DNA of 64,000 nt from Sphingobium sp. BYY-5 (GCF_022758885.1 NZ_JALEBH010000002.1:938501-1002500), one strand, 5' to 3'. Counted from the stretch's first letter, positions 52,222 through 60,704 are shown. The notes: generated from the sequence alone by a model not told the origin. Program-made: numbers and translations.

Positions 52222-52331
52222 ATCCTCCCCTATAAGGGGACCATGAGGTGGTGGAGGGGTGTCACCCTATCGATAGCGGGATACCCCTCCGTCAGCACTT
52301 CGTGCTGCCACCTCCCCTACAAGGGGAGGAT
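52222..52331. repeat. 110-bp palindromic intergenic element
   Basis: The ends are ATCCTCCCC (52222-52230) and its complement GGGGAGGAT (52323-52331), each followed inward by TATAAGGGG- or CCCCTACAA-type sequence. Inside, GGAGGGGTGTCACCC and CAGCACTTCGTGCTG are further palindromic parts. Such CTCCCC...GGGGAG elements are common between sphingomonad genes. No coding potential. Confidence 0.75.
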
Positions 52332-52395
52332 GGAAAAGCCGACCGTCCGTCCTCCACCCTTATAGTCTCCAGGCAGGCGCACGTTTCCCCGTTCG

Positions 52396-54501
52396 CTAGA
52401 CCCGATCCGCCTGTACCACGATGTCGAGGGCGCGGAGTGCCGAGAGGATGCGGTTGAGATGTTGCGCGTCGGCCACTTCCAGGTCGATGATGTCGGTGTG
52501 GAACGGGCCTTCGCGGTTCACCAGTTGCAGGTTTAGGATGTTCGCCTTGGTTGCGCCGAAGACATTGGCCACCGCTGCGAGCGCGCCCGGCTGGTTCTTG
52601 ACGATGACGGAAAGGCGCGCGGTGCCGCCCTTCGACTTGCTGTCCCAGCTCAGGTCCACCCAATCGTCGTCTTGGTCCACCTCCAGCGACCGGCAATCGA
52701 TCGTGTGCACCTCGATCGGCTCGCCCGTCCGCCGCACGCCGACGATGCGGTCGCCCGGCACGGGATGGCAGCAATCGCCCAGACTATAGGCGATGCCCGG
52801 CGTCAGGCCACGGATCGAGACGGGTTCATGCTGGCGCGGATGCGCTTCCTCCATGCCTTCGGCCGTGGTCGAGCCGGGAATCAGCGCCTCCATCACTTCC
52901 CGGTCAAGCACGCGGTGGGTGGCGATGGCGACCATCAGCGATGCGCGGTCCTCCAGCTTCAACCGCTTCAATGCCGCCGTCAGCGCCTTGTCGCCCAGTT
53001 CCTTCGCCAGGTCGGGGGAGAAGCGGCCGACAATCTCGTCATAGAGCTTCTCGCCCAGCTTGATCTCCTCGCCGCGCTGCTTCTGGCGGATATAGCGGCG
53101 GATGGCGGCGCGGGCCTTGCCGGTGATGGCGAAGGTCAGCCAGCCGGGCTGCGGTTCCTGCCCCTCGGATTTCAGGATTTCGACCTGATCGCCATTTTCC
53201 AGTTGCGTCCGCAGCGGCACGACGCGGCCGTTGACCTTGGCGCCGACCGTCTGGTTGCCGAGCGAGGTGTGGACGGCATAGGCGAAATCGACCGGGGTCG
53301 ATCCCTTGGGCAATTGATGCAGTTCGCCCTTGGGCGAGAAGGCGAAGATCCGGTCCTGATACATCGCCATGCGGGTATGTTCGAGCAGTTCGTCCGCATC
53401 CTGGCTCTGTTCCAGGATTTCGACCAGGTCGCGCAGCCAGGCGGCATGATGGTCGGTCGCGTCGCCCTTCTGCTTGTAGGCCCAATGCGCCGCGAGGCCG
53501 AGTTCCGCGTCATTGTGCATCTCGCGGCTGCGGATCTGCACCTCGATACGGGCATTGTCCTGATGGATGACGGTGGTGTGCAGCGACTGATAGCCGTTGC
53601 GCTTGGGCGTGGAGATATAATCCTTGAACCGGCCGGGGACCATCTTGAAGGTCTGGTGGATGATGCCGAGCGCGCGGTAGCATTCCTCGGTCGTTTCGGT
53701 GATGACGCGGAACGCCATGACGTCGGTGAGCTGCTCGAAGCTGATGTGCCGCTCCTGCATCTTCTTCCAGATGGAATAGGGATGCTTCTCGCGGCCCGAA
53801 ACCGTGACCGATAGCCCCTTGCCGCCCAGCAGCAGTTGCAGTTCCGCGCCGATCCGGTCGACCTTGTCATGGCCGCCTTCCTTGAGCTGCTCCAGCCGCT
53901 TGGTGATGCTGTCATAGGCTTCCGGCTCAATCTCGCGGAAGGCGAGCAACTGCATCTCGCGCATGAAGTCGTACATGCCGATTCGCTCCGCCAGCGGGGC
54001 GTAGATGTCCATCGTCTCGCGCGCTATGCGGCGGCGCTTGTCCGGATTCTTGATGAAATGGAGCGTGCGCATATTGTGCAACCGGTCGGCGAGCTTCACC
54101 AGCAGCACGCGGATATCATCCGACATGGCGAGCAGGAATTTGCGCAGATTCTCCGCCGCCCGCTCATTTTCGGACATCGCTTCGATCTTGCTGAGCTTGG
54201 TGACGCCGTCGACCATGCGCGCGACATCCTTGCCGAAGGCGCTCTCTATCTCCTCATAGGTGACGAGCGTGTCTTCGATCGTGTCGTGCAGCAGCGCCGT
54301 CACGATGGTCTGGTCGTCCAGGTTGAAGTCGGTCAATATGCCAGCAACTTCAATTGGATGGCTGAAATAAGGATCGCCGCTGGCGCGCTTCTGGCTGCCA
54401 TGTTTCTGGACCGAGAAGACATAGGCGCGGTTGATCATCGCCTCGTCCGCATCCGGATCGTAGCGCTTCACACGTTCGACAAGTTCATATTGGCGTAGCA
54501 T
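52396..54501 (-). CDS. rsh: bifunctional (p)ppGpp synthetase/hydrolase Rsh (RelA/SpoT)
   Basis: 701 residues from ATG 54501. Hydrolase HD domain with the intact LLHDTIED, synthetase domain with SGREKHPYSIWKKM and NGYQSLHTTV...EVQIRSREMH, then TGS (IFAFSPKGELHQLPKGSTPVDFAYAVH), zinc-finger-like (GDCCHPVPGDRI) and a C-terminal ACT domain (SVIVKNQPGALAAVANVFGATKANIL). As the usual single Rsh of alphaproteobacteria it sets ppGpp levels. Its presence argues that this replicon carries core genes despite the plasmid-type ParA. Confidence 0.96.
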   Translation of the reverse strand: MLRQYELVERVKRYDPDADEAMINRAYVFSVQKHGSQKRASGDPYFSHPIEVAGILTDFNLDDQTIVTALLHDTIEDTLVTYEEIESAFGKDVARMVDGVTKLSKIEAMSENERAAENLRKFLLAMSDDIRVLLVKLADRLHNMRTLHFIKNPDKRRRIARETMDIYAPLAERIGMYDFMREMQLLAFREIEPEAYDSITKRLEQLKEGGHDKVDRIGAELQLLLGGKGLSVTVSGREKHPYSIWKKMQERHISFEQLTDVMAFRVITETTEECYRALGIIHQTFKMVPGRFKDYISTPKRNGYQSLHTTVIHQDNARIEVQIRSREMHNDAELGLAAHWAYKQKGDATDHHAAWLRDLVEILEQSQDADELLEHTRMAMYQDRIFAFSPKGELHQLPKGSTPVDFAYAVHTSLGNQTVGAKVNGRVVPLRTQLENGDQVEILKSEGQEPQPGWLTFAITGKARAAIRRYIRQKQRGEEIKLGEKLYDEIVGRFSPDLAKELGDKALTAALKRLKLEDRASLMVAIATHRVLDREVMEALIPGSTTAEGMEEAHPRQHEPVSIRGLTPGIAYSLGDCCHPVPGDRIVGVRRTGEPIEVHTIDCRSLEVDQDDDWVDLSWDSKSKGGTARLSVIVKNQPGALAAVANVFGATKANILNLQLVNREGPFHTDIIDLEVADAQHLNRILSALRALDIVVQADRV

Positions 54502-54606
54502 CGTTGCCCGATTGTGTTGGAACCCCCTTGTCGTGCAACAAAAAAATCCCATGTTGCGGCAATAAGGCGGCGATTTTGCAACAAGTGTTGCTTTGCGCTA
54601 TGCGTG
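54502..54606. promoter_or_regulatory. rsh/HxlR divergent promoter with GCAACA-TGTTGC palindromes
   Basis: GCAACAAGTGTTGC at 54578-54591 is a perfect 6-bp palindrome with a 2-base centre. A wider pair, GCAACA at 54535-54540 and TGTTGC at 54552-54557, has the same half-sites. These are candidate HxlR operators between the two divergent genes. Confidence 0.5.
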
Positions 54607-55095
54607 ATGACCATGAAACATATTCTTGCCCAGGATCTGGAACAATGCGCCCTCCCCAGTGCGCTGGAGATGATGGGTGAACGCTGGTCCTTCCTGATCC
54701 TGCGCGGCGCCCTGTCGGGTATCCGCCATTTTGAGGAGTTTCAGTCGATCCTGGGCATTGCCCGCAACATCCTCGCCGCCCGGCTCGCCCGGCTGGTGGA
54801 GCATGGCATATTGGTGCGCCAGCCGATGCTGTGCGACCGGCGCAAGGTCGAATATCGCCTGACCCAGAAAGGGCAGGAACTGGCCCCCGCCATGATCGCG
54901 CTGCGCCAATGGGGCGAGCGTTGGGGCTGCGGCACGCCGGCCTGCCAGGTGCTTGCCGACAAACGCGATGGCCAGCCGATCCGGCCGATCGCCATCCAGG
55001 CGCATGACGGGCGGACGCTGGACCTGGCCGATCTCGTCTGGCTGTGCACCGACGAAGTGACGCCGATGGCGGAGGAACCGGCTGCGGCCGCCTGA
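54607..55095 (+). CDS. HxlR-family transcriptional regulator
   Basis: 162 residues from ATG 54607. The HxlR core is clear: CALPSALEMMGERWSFLILRGALSGIRHFEEFQSILGIARNILAARLARLVEHGILVRQP, then DRRKVEYRLTQKGQEL. The C-terminal extension (TPACQVLADKRDGQPIRP...) with a Cys pair (GCGTPACQ) resembles longer HxlR proteins. It is divergent from rsh but its target is unknown; palindromes upstream suggest autoregulation. Confidence 0.88.
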   Translation: MTMKHILAQDLEQCALPSALEMMGERWSFLILRGALSGIRHFEEFQSILGIARNILAARLARLVEHGILVRQPMLCDRRKVEYRLTQKGQELAPAMIALRQWGERWGCGTPACQVLADKRDGQPIRPIAIQAHDGRTLDLADLVWLCTDEVTPMAEEPAAAA

Positions 55096-55138
55096 ACCTG
55101 GCTTCACCCCGGTGCAGAAAATCTCTAGGCTGGCGGGG

Positions 55139-56245
55139 ATGTCTGCACCACGTATCCAGCCTCAGCCCTTTTTCGCTGACAAGAACCGCGCTTTCTGGAA
55201 CCTGCAATCCCTGGGATGGGCCGGGGCTTTCCTGCTGCGCGGCTCCTCGACCATCGCCAATGGGCAGTCCTTCTCCAGCCTGATCCCCGTGTTGATCTCG
55301 ACCGTCACCGGCTATTCGGTGACGCTGCTGATCGCGGTCGTCTTCCGCTTCCTGCAGAAGCAGCGGCCGATCGTCACCTGGGGCGTGTCGATCGTGACGG
55401 TCGTGCTGGCCGCCGCTCTGGTCGCCTTCATCGATTCGTGGGTCTTCTCAACCCAGAACAGGGGCAGTGAAACGGCAGGGCTGCAACTCTTCCTTGGCGC
55501 CTTCTACCTGTCCATGACGCTGATCGGCGCCTGGTCGGCGCTCTATTACGCGATCAACTTCTACCTGACGGTGGAGGAGCAGGCGGACCAGCTATTGCAT
55601 CTGGAAAACCAGGCGTCGAGCGCGCAGCTCGCCATGTTGCGTTATCAGCTCAACCCGCATTTCCTGTTCAATACGCTCAACAGCATCTCGACCCTGGTGC
55701 TGTTGAAACAGACCGATCGCGCCAATGCCATGCTCTCGCGCCTGTCTTCCTTCCTGCGTTACACTCTTATCAACGAACCGACCGCGCAGGTGACGATCGA
55801 GCAGGAGGTGGAGACGCTGAAACTCTATCTGGAGATCGAGAAGATGCGCTTCGAGGACCGGCTGCGTCCTGCCTTCACGATCGATCCGGCGGTGTCCCAT
55901 GCGCGCCTGCCGTCGCTGCTGCTCCAGCCGCTGGTGGAAAATGCGATCAAATATGCGGTTACGCCCAAGGAGGAGGGGGCGGAAATTTCCATTACGGCGC
56001 AGCCTGCCGGTGAAAATGTCCGGATCGTCGTATCGGACAGCGGGCCGGGATTGAACGACGGCGCGATGAAGCCGCACATTCCCATGAGCGAGGGAACGGG
56101 CGTGGGCCTGCCGAACATCCGGGACCGGTTAATTCAGGCCTTCGGGGAACGACAGAGCTTCGAAACGCGTTCCACGCCGGACGGATTTTCGGTCATCATC
56201 GAAATTCCGCTTACCATGGATGAAACATCGAAAGTGGCCGCATGA
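55139..56245 (+). CDS. LytS/AlgZ-type sensor histidine kinase
   Basis: 368 residues from ATG 55139. Four membrane segments in the first half, then the PF06580 kinase core: MLRYQLNPHFLFNTLNSISTLVLL (phospho-His in NPHFLFN) and a HATPase domain with LLLQPLVENAIKYAV, VSDSGPGL and GTGVGLPNIRDRL. It partners with the overlapping LytTR regulator. The signal sensed cannot be told; the membrane part has no large periplasmic domain. Confidence 0.92.
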   Translation: MSAPRIQPQPFFADKNRAFWNLQSLGWAGAFLLRGSSTIANGQSFSSLIPVLISTVTGYSVTLLIAVVFRFLQKQRPIVTWGVSIVTVVLAAALVAFIDSWVFSTQNRGSETAGLQLFLGAFYLSMTLIGAWSALYYAINFYLTVEEQADQLLHLENQASSAQLAMLRYQLNPHFLFNTLNSISTLVLLKQTDRANAMLSRLSSFLRYTLINEPTAQVTIEQEVETLKLYLEIEKMRFEDRLRPAFTIDPAVSHARLPSLLLQPLVENAIKYAVTPKEEGAEISITAQPAGENVRIVVSDSGPGLNDGAMKPHIPMSEGTGVGLPNIRDRLIQAFGERQSFETRSTPDGFSVIIEIPLTMDETSKVAA

Positions 56246-57042
56246 CCATCAGAACAATCCTCGTCGACGACGAAAGCCTGGCGATACAAGGCCTTCAGCT
56301 ACGCTTGCAAGCGCATGAGGATGTCGAAATTATCGAAACCTGCACCAATGGCCGCGAAGCCATCCGTGCCATAAAGACGCATAAACCCGACCTTGTGTTC
56401 CTCGATATTCAAATGCCCGGCTTCGACGGCTTTTCCGTCGTCCAGGGCATGATGGAGGTGGAGCCGCCGCTCTTCATCTTCGTGACGGCCTATAGCGACC
56501 ACGCGATCCGCGCGTTCGAGGCGCAGGCGGTCGACTATCTGATGAAGCCGGTGGAGGATGGCCGTCTGGCCGATGCGCTCGACCGGGTGCGCCAGCGCCT
56601 CAGCGAAAAGCGCCAAGTGCAGGAAGCGGAGAAGCTGCGCGAGGTTCTGGCGGAAGTCGCGCCCCAGGCGATGAGCGACTTTGTGACGGAGGAGGATGCG
56701 CCTGCGTCCAATCGCTTCGAAAAGCTCATCAACATCAAGGATCGCGGCCAGATTTTCCGCGTCGATGTGGATTCGATCGAACGGATCGACGCGGCGGGCG
56801 ATTATATGTGCATCTACACCGCCGACAACTCGCTGATCCTGCGCGAGACGATGAAGGATCTGGAAAAGCGGCTCGATCCGCGCAATTTCCAGCGCGTCCA
56901 CCGCTCGACCATCGTGAACCTCAGCCAGGTTCGGCAGGTGAAGCCGCACACCAATGGCGAATGTTTCCTGGTGCTGGAATCGGGCGCGCAGGTGAAGGTC
57001 AGCCGCTCCTATCGCGACGTGGTGGCCCGCTTCGTCCACTGA
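56242..57042 (+). CDS. LytTR-family response regulator
   Basis: 266 residues; the ATG overlaps the kinase stop (ATGA). Receiver domain: ILVDDESLAIQGL, phospho-Asp in DLVFLDIQMPGFDGF, Thr in FVTAYSDHAIRAFE and Lys in DYLMKPVED. The C-terminal LytTR DNA-binding domain spans INIKDRGQIFRVDVDSIERIDAAGDYMCIY to QRVHRSTIVNLSQVRQVKPH. It probably controls a small set of genes not visible here. Confidence 0.94.
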   Translation: MTIRTILVDDESLAIQGLQLRLQAHEDVEIIETCTNGREAIRAIKTHKPDLVFLDIQMPGFDGFSVVQGMMEVEPPLFIFVTAYSDHAIRAFEAQAVDYLMKPVEDGRLADALDRVRQRLSEKRQVQEAEKLREVLAEVAPQAMSDFVTEEDAPASNRFEKLINIKDRGQIFRVDVDSIERIDAAGDYMCIYTADNSLILRETMKDLEKRLDPRNFQRVHRSTIVNLSQVRQVKPHTNGECFLVLESGAQVKVSRSYRDVVARFVH

Positions 57043-57070
57043 TCGGCCGGCAGGAGGGGATGGGGCGGCG

Positions 57071-57727
57071 ATGCTGCAGTTTTTCGGCCATCCCTTCTCC
57101 TCCTACTGCCAGAAGGCGCTGATCGCTCTGTATGAGAATGACATCGCCTTCACCTTCCGGATGATCGCGCCGGATCATCCGGACAATGGCGCACGGCTGG
57201 CGGAACTCTGGCCGATCGGCAAATTTCCGGTGCTGGGGGATCAGGGCCGGGCCGTCTTCGAGGCGAGCATCATCGTCGAGCATCTCCAGATCCATCATCC
57301 GGGGCCTGTCCGGCTGATCCCGGACGACCCCGACGCTGCGCTGGAGGTGCGGCTGCTCGACCGTTTCTTCGACAATCATGTCGCGACCCCGCAGCAGAAG
57401 CTGGTGGTCGATGCATTGCGGCCGGAGGGGCGGAAAGACCCCACCGGCGTCGCTGACGCACGGGCAGCGCTGGACAAGGCCTATGCCTGGCTCGACGCCC
57501 ACATGGCGGGAAGGACATGGGCGGCGGGCGCGGCGTTCAGCCTAGCCGACTGCGCCGCCGCGCCGCATCTCTTCTACGCACACTGGTCGCACCCGGTTGC
57601 GCCGGCTTATGCGCATGTCCATGCCTATCGCGCACGGTTGCTGGAACGCCCCTCCTTCGCCCGCGCGGTGGAGGAAGCGCGGCCGTGGCGGCAATATTTC
57701 CCGCTAGGCGGTACGCCGGACGCATAG
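57071..57727 (+). CDS. glutathione S-transferase family protein
   Basis: 218 residues. N-terminal thioredoxin-like domain with FGHPFSSYCQKALIALYENDI (Ser/Tyr region), GKFPVLGDQGRAVFEASIIVEHL (cis-Pro and Glu-Ser glutathione contacts), and the all-helical C-terminal domain (WAAGAAFSLADCAAAPHLFYAHW with the conserved Asp). Cytosolic. Sphingomonad GSTs can act in lignin ether cleavage, but this one has no marker of the LigE/F/G group. Confidence 0.87.
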   Translation: MLQFFGHPFSSYCQKALIALYENDIAFTFRMIAPDHPDNGARLAELWPIGKFPVLGDQGRAVFEASIIVEHLQIHHPGPVRLIPDDPDAALEVRLLDRFFDNHVATPQQKLVVDALRPEGRKDPTGVADARAALDKAYAWLDAHMAGRTWAAGAAFSLADCAAAPHLFYAHWSHPVAPAYAHVHAYRARLLERPSFARAVEEARPWRQYFPLGGTPDA

Positions 57728-57789
57728 GGGATTGATCCTTCCCTGAAGGGGAGATGACAACAAACGACCAAAAAGCGGATCTTCTTTCT

Positions 57790-57811
57790 CCCCTCCCTTG
57801 AAAGGGAGGGG
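57790..57811 (+). terminator. hairpin behind the GST gene
   Basis: CCCCTCCCTT at 57790-57799 and AAGGGAGGGG at 57802-57811 are complementary; the realistic stem is 9 bp with a 4-base loop. No T-run follows, so it may also be a repeat element. Confidence 0.5.
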
Positions 57812-57841
57812 AATGTCTTGATTCCACCCCCAACTTCGTCA

Positions 57842-57859
57842 TTCCCGCGAAGGCGGGAA
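57842..57859. repeat. REP-like hairpin (CATTCCCGCGAAGGCGGGAA type)
   Basis: TTCCCGC-GAAG-GCGGGAA, a 7-bp stem inside the sequence CGTCATTCCCGCGAAGGCGG, a palindrome widely seen between proteobacterial genes. Confidence 0.7.
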
Positions 57860-58094
57860 CCCATCTCCCGCCATCACCCCAGGCGCAAGGCCAGGGGAAA
57901 GGTCTCCCACTCCGCACCCGCCGGAACAGCAACGACCGCCCTTGGACCGGCAGACGGCTCCCCATCCCATCTCCGCTGTGCTTTCGACGCAGGGAATCGG
58001 CCCACTGATCCAACCTCTTCCAATGTTGGATTTCTTCTGATCTACCCTTGTGGATGGATCGATATCCCCGCGCACCTGCCCCACCCCACGAACA

Positions 58095-58258
58095 TGTCGC
58101 GTCAGCGCCGCGCGCCCGTCGCGCAACTGTCGCATCCGTGTCGCGTCGCTGTGACCCAGGCGGCGCATCCCTGTCGCTTCGGCGTTGCATTGCTGGCGCT
58201 TTTCGGTCGAAATCGGCCATTTTCTCGCCCAACGACACAGTGTACTTCGCCCTGTCGC
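58095..58258. repeat. helically phased TGTCGC cluster
   Basis: TGTCGC occurs on the plus strand at 58095, 58128, 58139, 58172 and 58253; the first four are spaced 33, 11 and 33 bases. An inverted copy (GCGACA) lies at 58282-58287. This could be a protein-binding array or decayed repeat. Confidence 0.5.
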
Positions 58259-58289
58259 GTTACAGGCGCGCGAAACGTTACGCGACAGG
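58251..58289 (-). terminator. inverted repeat at the end of the IclR gene
   Basis: CCTGTCGCGT (58251-58260) and ACGCGACAGG (58280-58289) are perfect complements around 19 bases, spanning the IclR stop codon. No T-run. Confidence 0.45.
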
Positions 58290-59039
58290 CGCCTCAGCGG
58301 CAGCGAACAGGTCGATCGCCTGTTGCAGCTTGGCGATGGCCTGCGTTTCCAGATCGACGGTGAAGCGCGGCAGAGGAATGGCCACGGCGAAGGCGCCGAC
58401 CGGTACGCCATCCACCATCACCGCCATGCCCAGGCCGCAAATGCCCGGCGTATATTCCTCGCGGGTGCGGCCGATGCCGGTGGCGCGGACCACGGCCAGT
58501 TCCGCGCGCAACGTCGCCGCATCGGTGATGCTGCTGGGGGTGAAGGCGGTGAGCGGTGTTTGCGCGAAATAGGCGTTGAGGTCCGCGTCGGACAGGCGGG
58601 CGAGCAGCGCCTTGCCCGCCGCCAGGCAATGGATCGGGCTGCGGGTGCCGACGCTGATCGAATAGCGCAGCGACTGTTCCGCCGTCTCGGTGACGATCGC
58701 CTCCAATTGCCAGCCGTCGCGGACGAAGAAGGATGCCGTCTCGTTGATCTGCAACCGCAGCGATTTGACCAGCGGCCGCACCTTGTCCGCCAGCGACAGC
58801 GATCCCCTGGGCGAAGCCAGCCGCTCCAGCGCGTCGCCCGGCAGATATCGCCGCCCGTCGCGGGCCAGATAGTCGCGCTCCACCAGCGTCGCGAGCAGGT
58901 AGGACAGGCTGCTGACCGGGATGGCGAGGCCCGCCGCGATTTCCTGCGCGACGACGCCCGCAGGACGCGCGACGACATATTCGATGATGTCGATGGTGCG
59001 CATCGCCGACTTGACGGTGGACGGCGTGGAGCCATTCAT
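58278..59039 (-). CDS. IclR-family transcriptional regulator
   Basis: 253 residues. Winged HTH: STVKSAMRTIDIIEYVVARPAGVVAQEIAAGLAIPVSSLSYLLATLVERDYLARDG, then the effector domain with SVGTRSPIHCLAAGKALLA and GICGLGMAVMVDGVPVGAFAVAIP. Third gene of an operon behind a MetE-like protein and an NTF2-like protein. Two near-identical 15-bp palindromes upstream of that operon are probable binding sites. IclR regulators often control aromatic catabolism, consistent with the ferB gene next door. Confidence 0.9.
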   Translation of the reverse strand: MNGSTPSTVKSAMRTIDIIEYVVARPAGVVAQEIAAGLAIPVSSLSYLLATLVERDYLARDGRRYLPGDALERLASPRGSLSLADKVRPLVKSLRLQINETASFFVRDGWQLEAIVTETAEQSLRYSISVGTRSPIHCLAAGKALLARLSDADLNAYFAQTPLTAFTPSSITDAATLRAELAVVRATGIGRTREEYTPGICGLGMAVMVDGVPVGAFAVAIPLPRFTVDLETQAIAKLQQAIDLFAAAEAPVA

Positions 59040-59054
59040 GATCGGCGAACCCCC

Positions 59055-59456
59055 TTAAAAAATCAGGCTGCCCCGCCTTTCGGCAAAGCGCCAGCCTGCG
59101 TCCGTGCGGACGAACCGGTCGTGAAAGCTGCCGACCTTAGACGCTGCCTCGCCGGTGAACAACAGCATCGCGCTTTCGCCCGTCGCCTCGCCGTCGCTCA
59201 GCACCTCGATCACGATATTGGAACAGACATGGCGGGTGGTCCGGGCCGGTCGGGCGAGGAAGGCGGCGAGGATCGCGTCACGCCCCTCGATCCAGTCGTC
59301 GGCCGCCGTCGGTCGCGCCATCCGACCGTCCGGCGCATAGAGCGCCGCGACATCCTCCCAGCGACCGGCATCGTTCAGATTGGCGTAGAGCGCGATCAGC
59401 CGGGCGCAATCCTGCTCGATCGCGCGGCGCTGTTCTTCGGTCACGCCGCCCGTCAC
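59055..59456 (-). CDS. NTF2-like (SnoaL/DUF4440-type) protein
   Basis: 133 residues from GTG 59456, whose GTGA overlaps the MetE-like stop; GTG 59444 is an alternative. Cone-shaped NTF2 fold pattern: DCARLIALYANLNDAGRWEDVAALYAPDGRMARP, IEGRDAILAAFLAR, HVCSNIVIEVLSDGEATGESAMLLF and FHDRFVRTDAGWRFAERRG. The family includes small isomerases, hydratases and dehydratases; no substrate is indicated. Fifteen bases separate it from the IclR gene. Confidence 0.78.
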   Translation of the reverse strand: MTGGVTEEQRRAIEQDCARLIALYANLNDAGRWEDVAALYAPDGRMARPTAADDWIEGRDAILAAFLARPARTTRHVCSNIVIEVLSDGEATGESAMLLFTGEAASKVGSFHDRFVRTDAGWRFAERRGSLIF

Positions 59457-60589
59457 AGGCGCGCGTCCGCCAGGTCGGCGCCCGCCCGCAGCGACCGCAG
59501 CTTCTTCCAGGTGACGGCCGGGTCGATCTTGCCATATCCGGCGAAGGTGCCGAAACCGCAATCGGTGCTGGCGATCACGCGATCCTTGCCCACGATCCCG
59601 ACGAAGCGCTCGATCCGCTGCGCGATCAGTTCGGGATGCTCGACATAGTTGGAACAGGTATCGATCAGGCCGGGGGCCAGGATCTTGTCGTCCGGCACCG
59701 CCCCACGGCGAGATGCGTCGCGCCAGACCGTCCATTCATGTTCGTGGCACGGATTGGCGCCCTCGAACAGGATGGTGGCGGGCCGGGCGCGCAGGATGAT
59801 GTCGATCACCCGGTCCAGGGGGATGTCATGATCGTGCGGCCCTTCATAATTGCCCCAGCAGATATGCATCCGCATCTTTTCCGGCGGGATGTTTGCGGTG
59901 GCAGCGTTGAGCGCCTCGACATTGGCGGCGGCGATCCTGACGAATTCCTCCTCGCTCGCCTCCTGATAGCCGGTGTGGCGCGACATGGCGAGGTCGGGAC
60001 AATCCAGTTGCAGGTCGAATCCTGCGGCGACGATCGTCTCATATTCCTCCCGCATCGCATCGACCAGGTCGGCCAGATAGGCTTCATGGCTGGGATAGTG
60101 GCGATTGACCTGGAAGGCGGTGATGAGGCCGGGCGACGCCGCATTCATGAAGGCGCGGGTGCCGGGTTGCGCGCCGAGCGCGGCCTTGAACCGGCGGATG
60201 TCGTCATGCAGCGGATCGAGCATCACTAGCCGCACCGGGCCGATGCAGGAGGCGCGGGTGAATTCCTGCGACCCCATGATCGCCGCCAGTTTCTGCCGCA
60301 GTTCGGGCAGCGGTGCGAGGTCGGCGGCCGGCTTTCGGTCGATATGACCGCCGAAACCCGAAAGCCGCTCGATCATATAGGTGGAGTAGCCGACCTTCCC
60401 CAGTTCGCCGTCGCTGACGATATCGACGCCCGCCTCGACCTGTTTCGTGATCGCACCCTGGACGGCGCTCTGGACGGCTTCGTCAAACTGCCCGGCATCA
60501 TAGGGTTCGCCCTTGTCGCGTGCCAGCAACAGCGGCGTCAATGCGTCGCCGCGCGGCAGGCTGCCGACATGGGTGGTGGCTATGGGCAT
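59453..60589 (-). CDS. MetE C-terminal-like (cobalamin-independent methionine synthase II) protein
   Basis: 378 residues; ATG 60589 follows GGAGGAGG. Only the catalytic MetE-C barrel is present: HVGSLPRGDALTPLLLARD, DIVSDGELGK, HICWGNYEGPHDHDIPL (first zinc ligands His/Cys) and the C-terminal VIASTDCGFGTFAGYGKI (second Cys). Full-size MetE has about 750 residues, so this is the short form. Such enzymes transfer methyl or alkyl groups to thiols. Beside a ferulate/demethylation module a methyl- or alkyl-transfer role is tempting, but the IclR boxes suggest separate control. Confidence 0.82.
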   Translation of the reverse strand: MPIATTHVGSLPRGDALTPLLLARDKGEPYDAGQFDEAVQSAVQGAITKQVEAGVDIVSDGELGKVGYSTYMIERLSGFGGHIDRKPAADLAPLPELRQKLAAIMGSQEFTRASCIGPVRLVMLDPLHDDIRRFKAALGAQPGTRAFMNAASPGLITAFQVNRHYPSHEAYLADLVDAMREEYETIVAAGFDLQLDCPDLAMSRHTGYQEASEEEFVRIAAANVEALNAATANIPPEKMRMHICWGNYEGPHDHDIPLDRVIDIILRARPATILFEGANPCHEHEWTVWRDASRRGAVPDDKILAPGLIDTCSNYVEHPELIAQRIERFVGIVGKDRVIASTDCGFGTFAGYGKIDPAVTWKKLRSLRAGADLADARL

Positions 60590-60635
60590 GATGATCCTCC
60601 TCCTGTTCGGGATCATCCTGCCACAAATTCATGGA

Positions 60636-60685
60636 TGCGGATATATCGCAGATATGAAATTACTCTGCGATGCGGAATTATTGCA
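60636..60685. promoter_or_regulatory. two IclR-type boxes upstream of the MetE-like operon
   Basis: TGCGGATATATCGCA (60636-60650) and TGCGGAATTATTGCA (60671-60685) are imperfect 15-bp palindromes that differ at four positions and start 35 bases apart. They lie 47-96 bases before the MetE-like start. The operon's own IclR product is the obvious candidate to bind them. Confidence 0.65.
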
Positions 60686-60704
60686 GATCAGGCCGGAACC
60701 CGCG

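Larger units (their letters stand above)
57728..58277. other. 550-base gene-free region with repeats
   Basis: No credible gene. It contains the GST terminator, a REP-type TTCCCGC/GCGGGAA hairpin, and a stretch from 58095 with recurring TGTCGC. The plus-strand frame 57818-58363 has no start signal, runs into antisense of the IclR gene and is not protein-like. Confidence 0.6.

Noticed and set aside
57071-57727. GST as a lignin beta-etherase (LigE/F/G)
   Set aside because: Only general GST features are visible and it is cotranscribed with nothing aromatic; the two-component genes precede it.
57818-58363. Possible small gene in the 550-base gap before the IclR gene
   Set aside because: No ribosome-binding site, low-complexity Arg/Ser/Pro product, and it overlaps the IclR coding region antisense.
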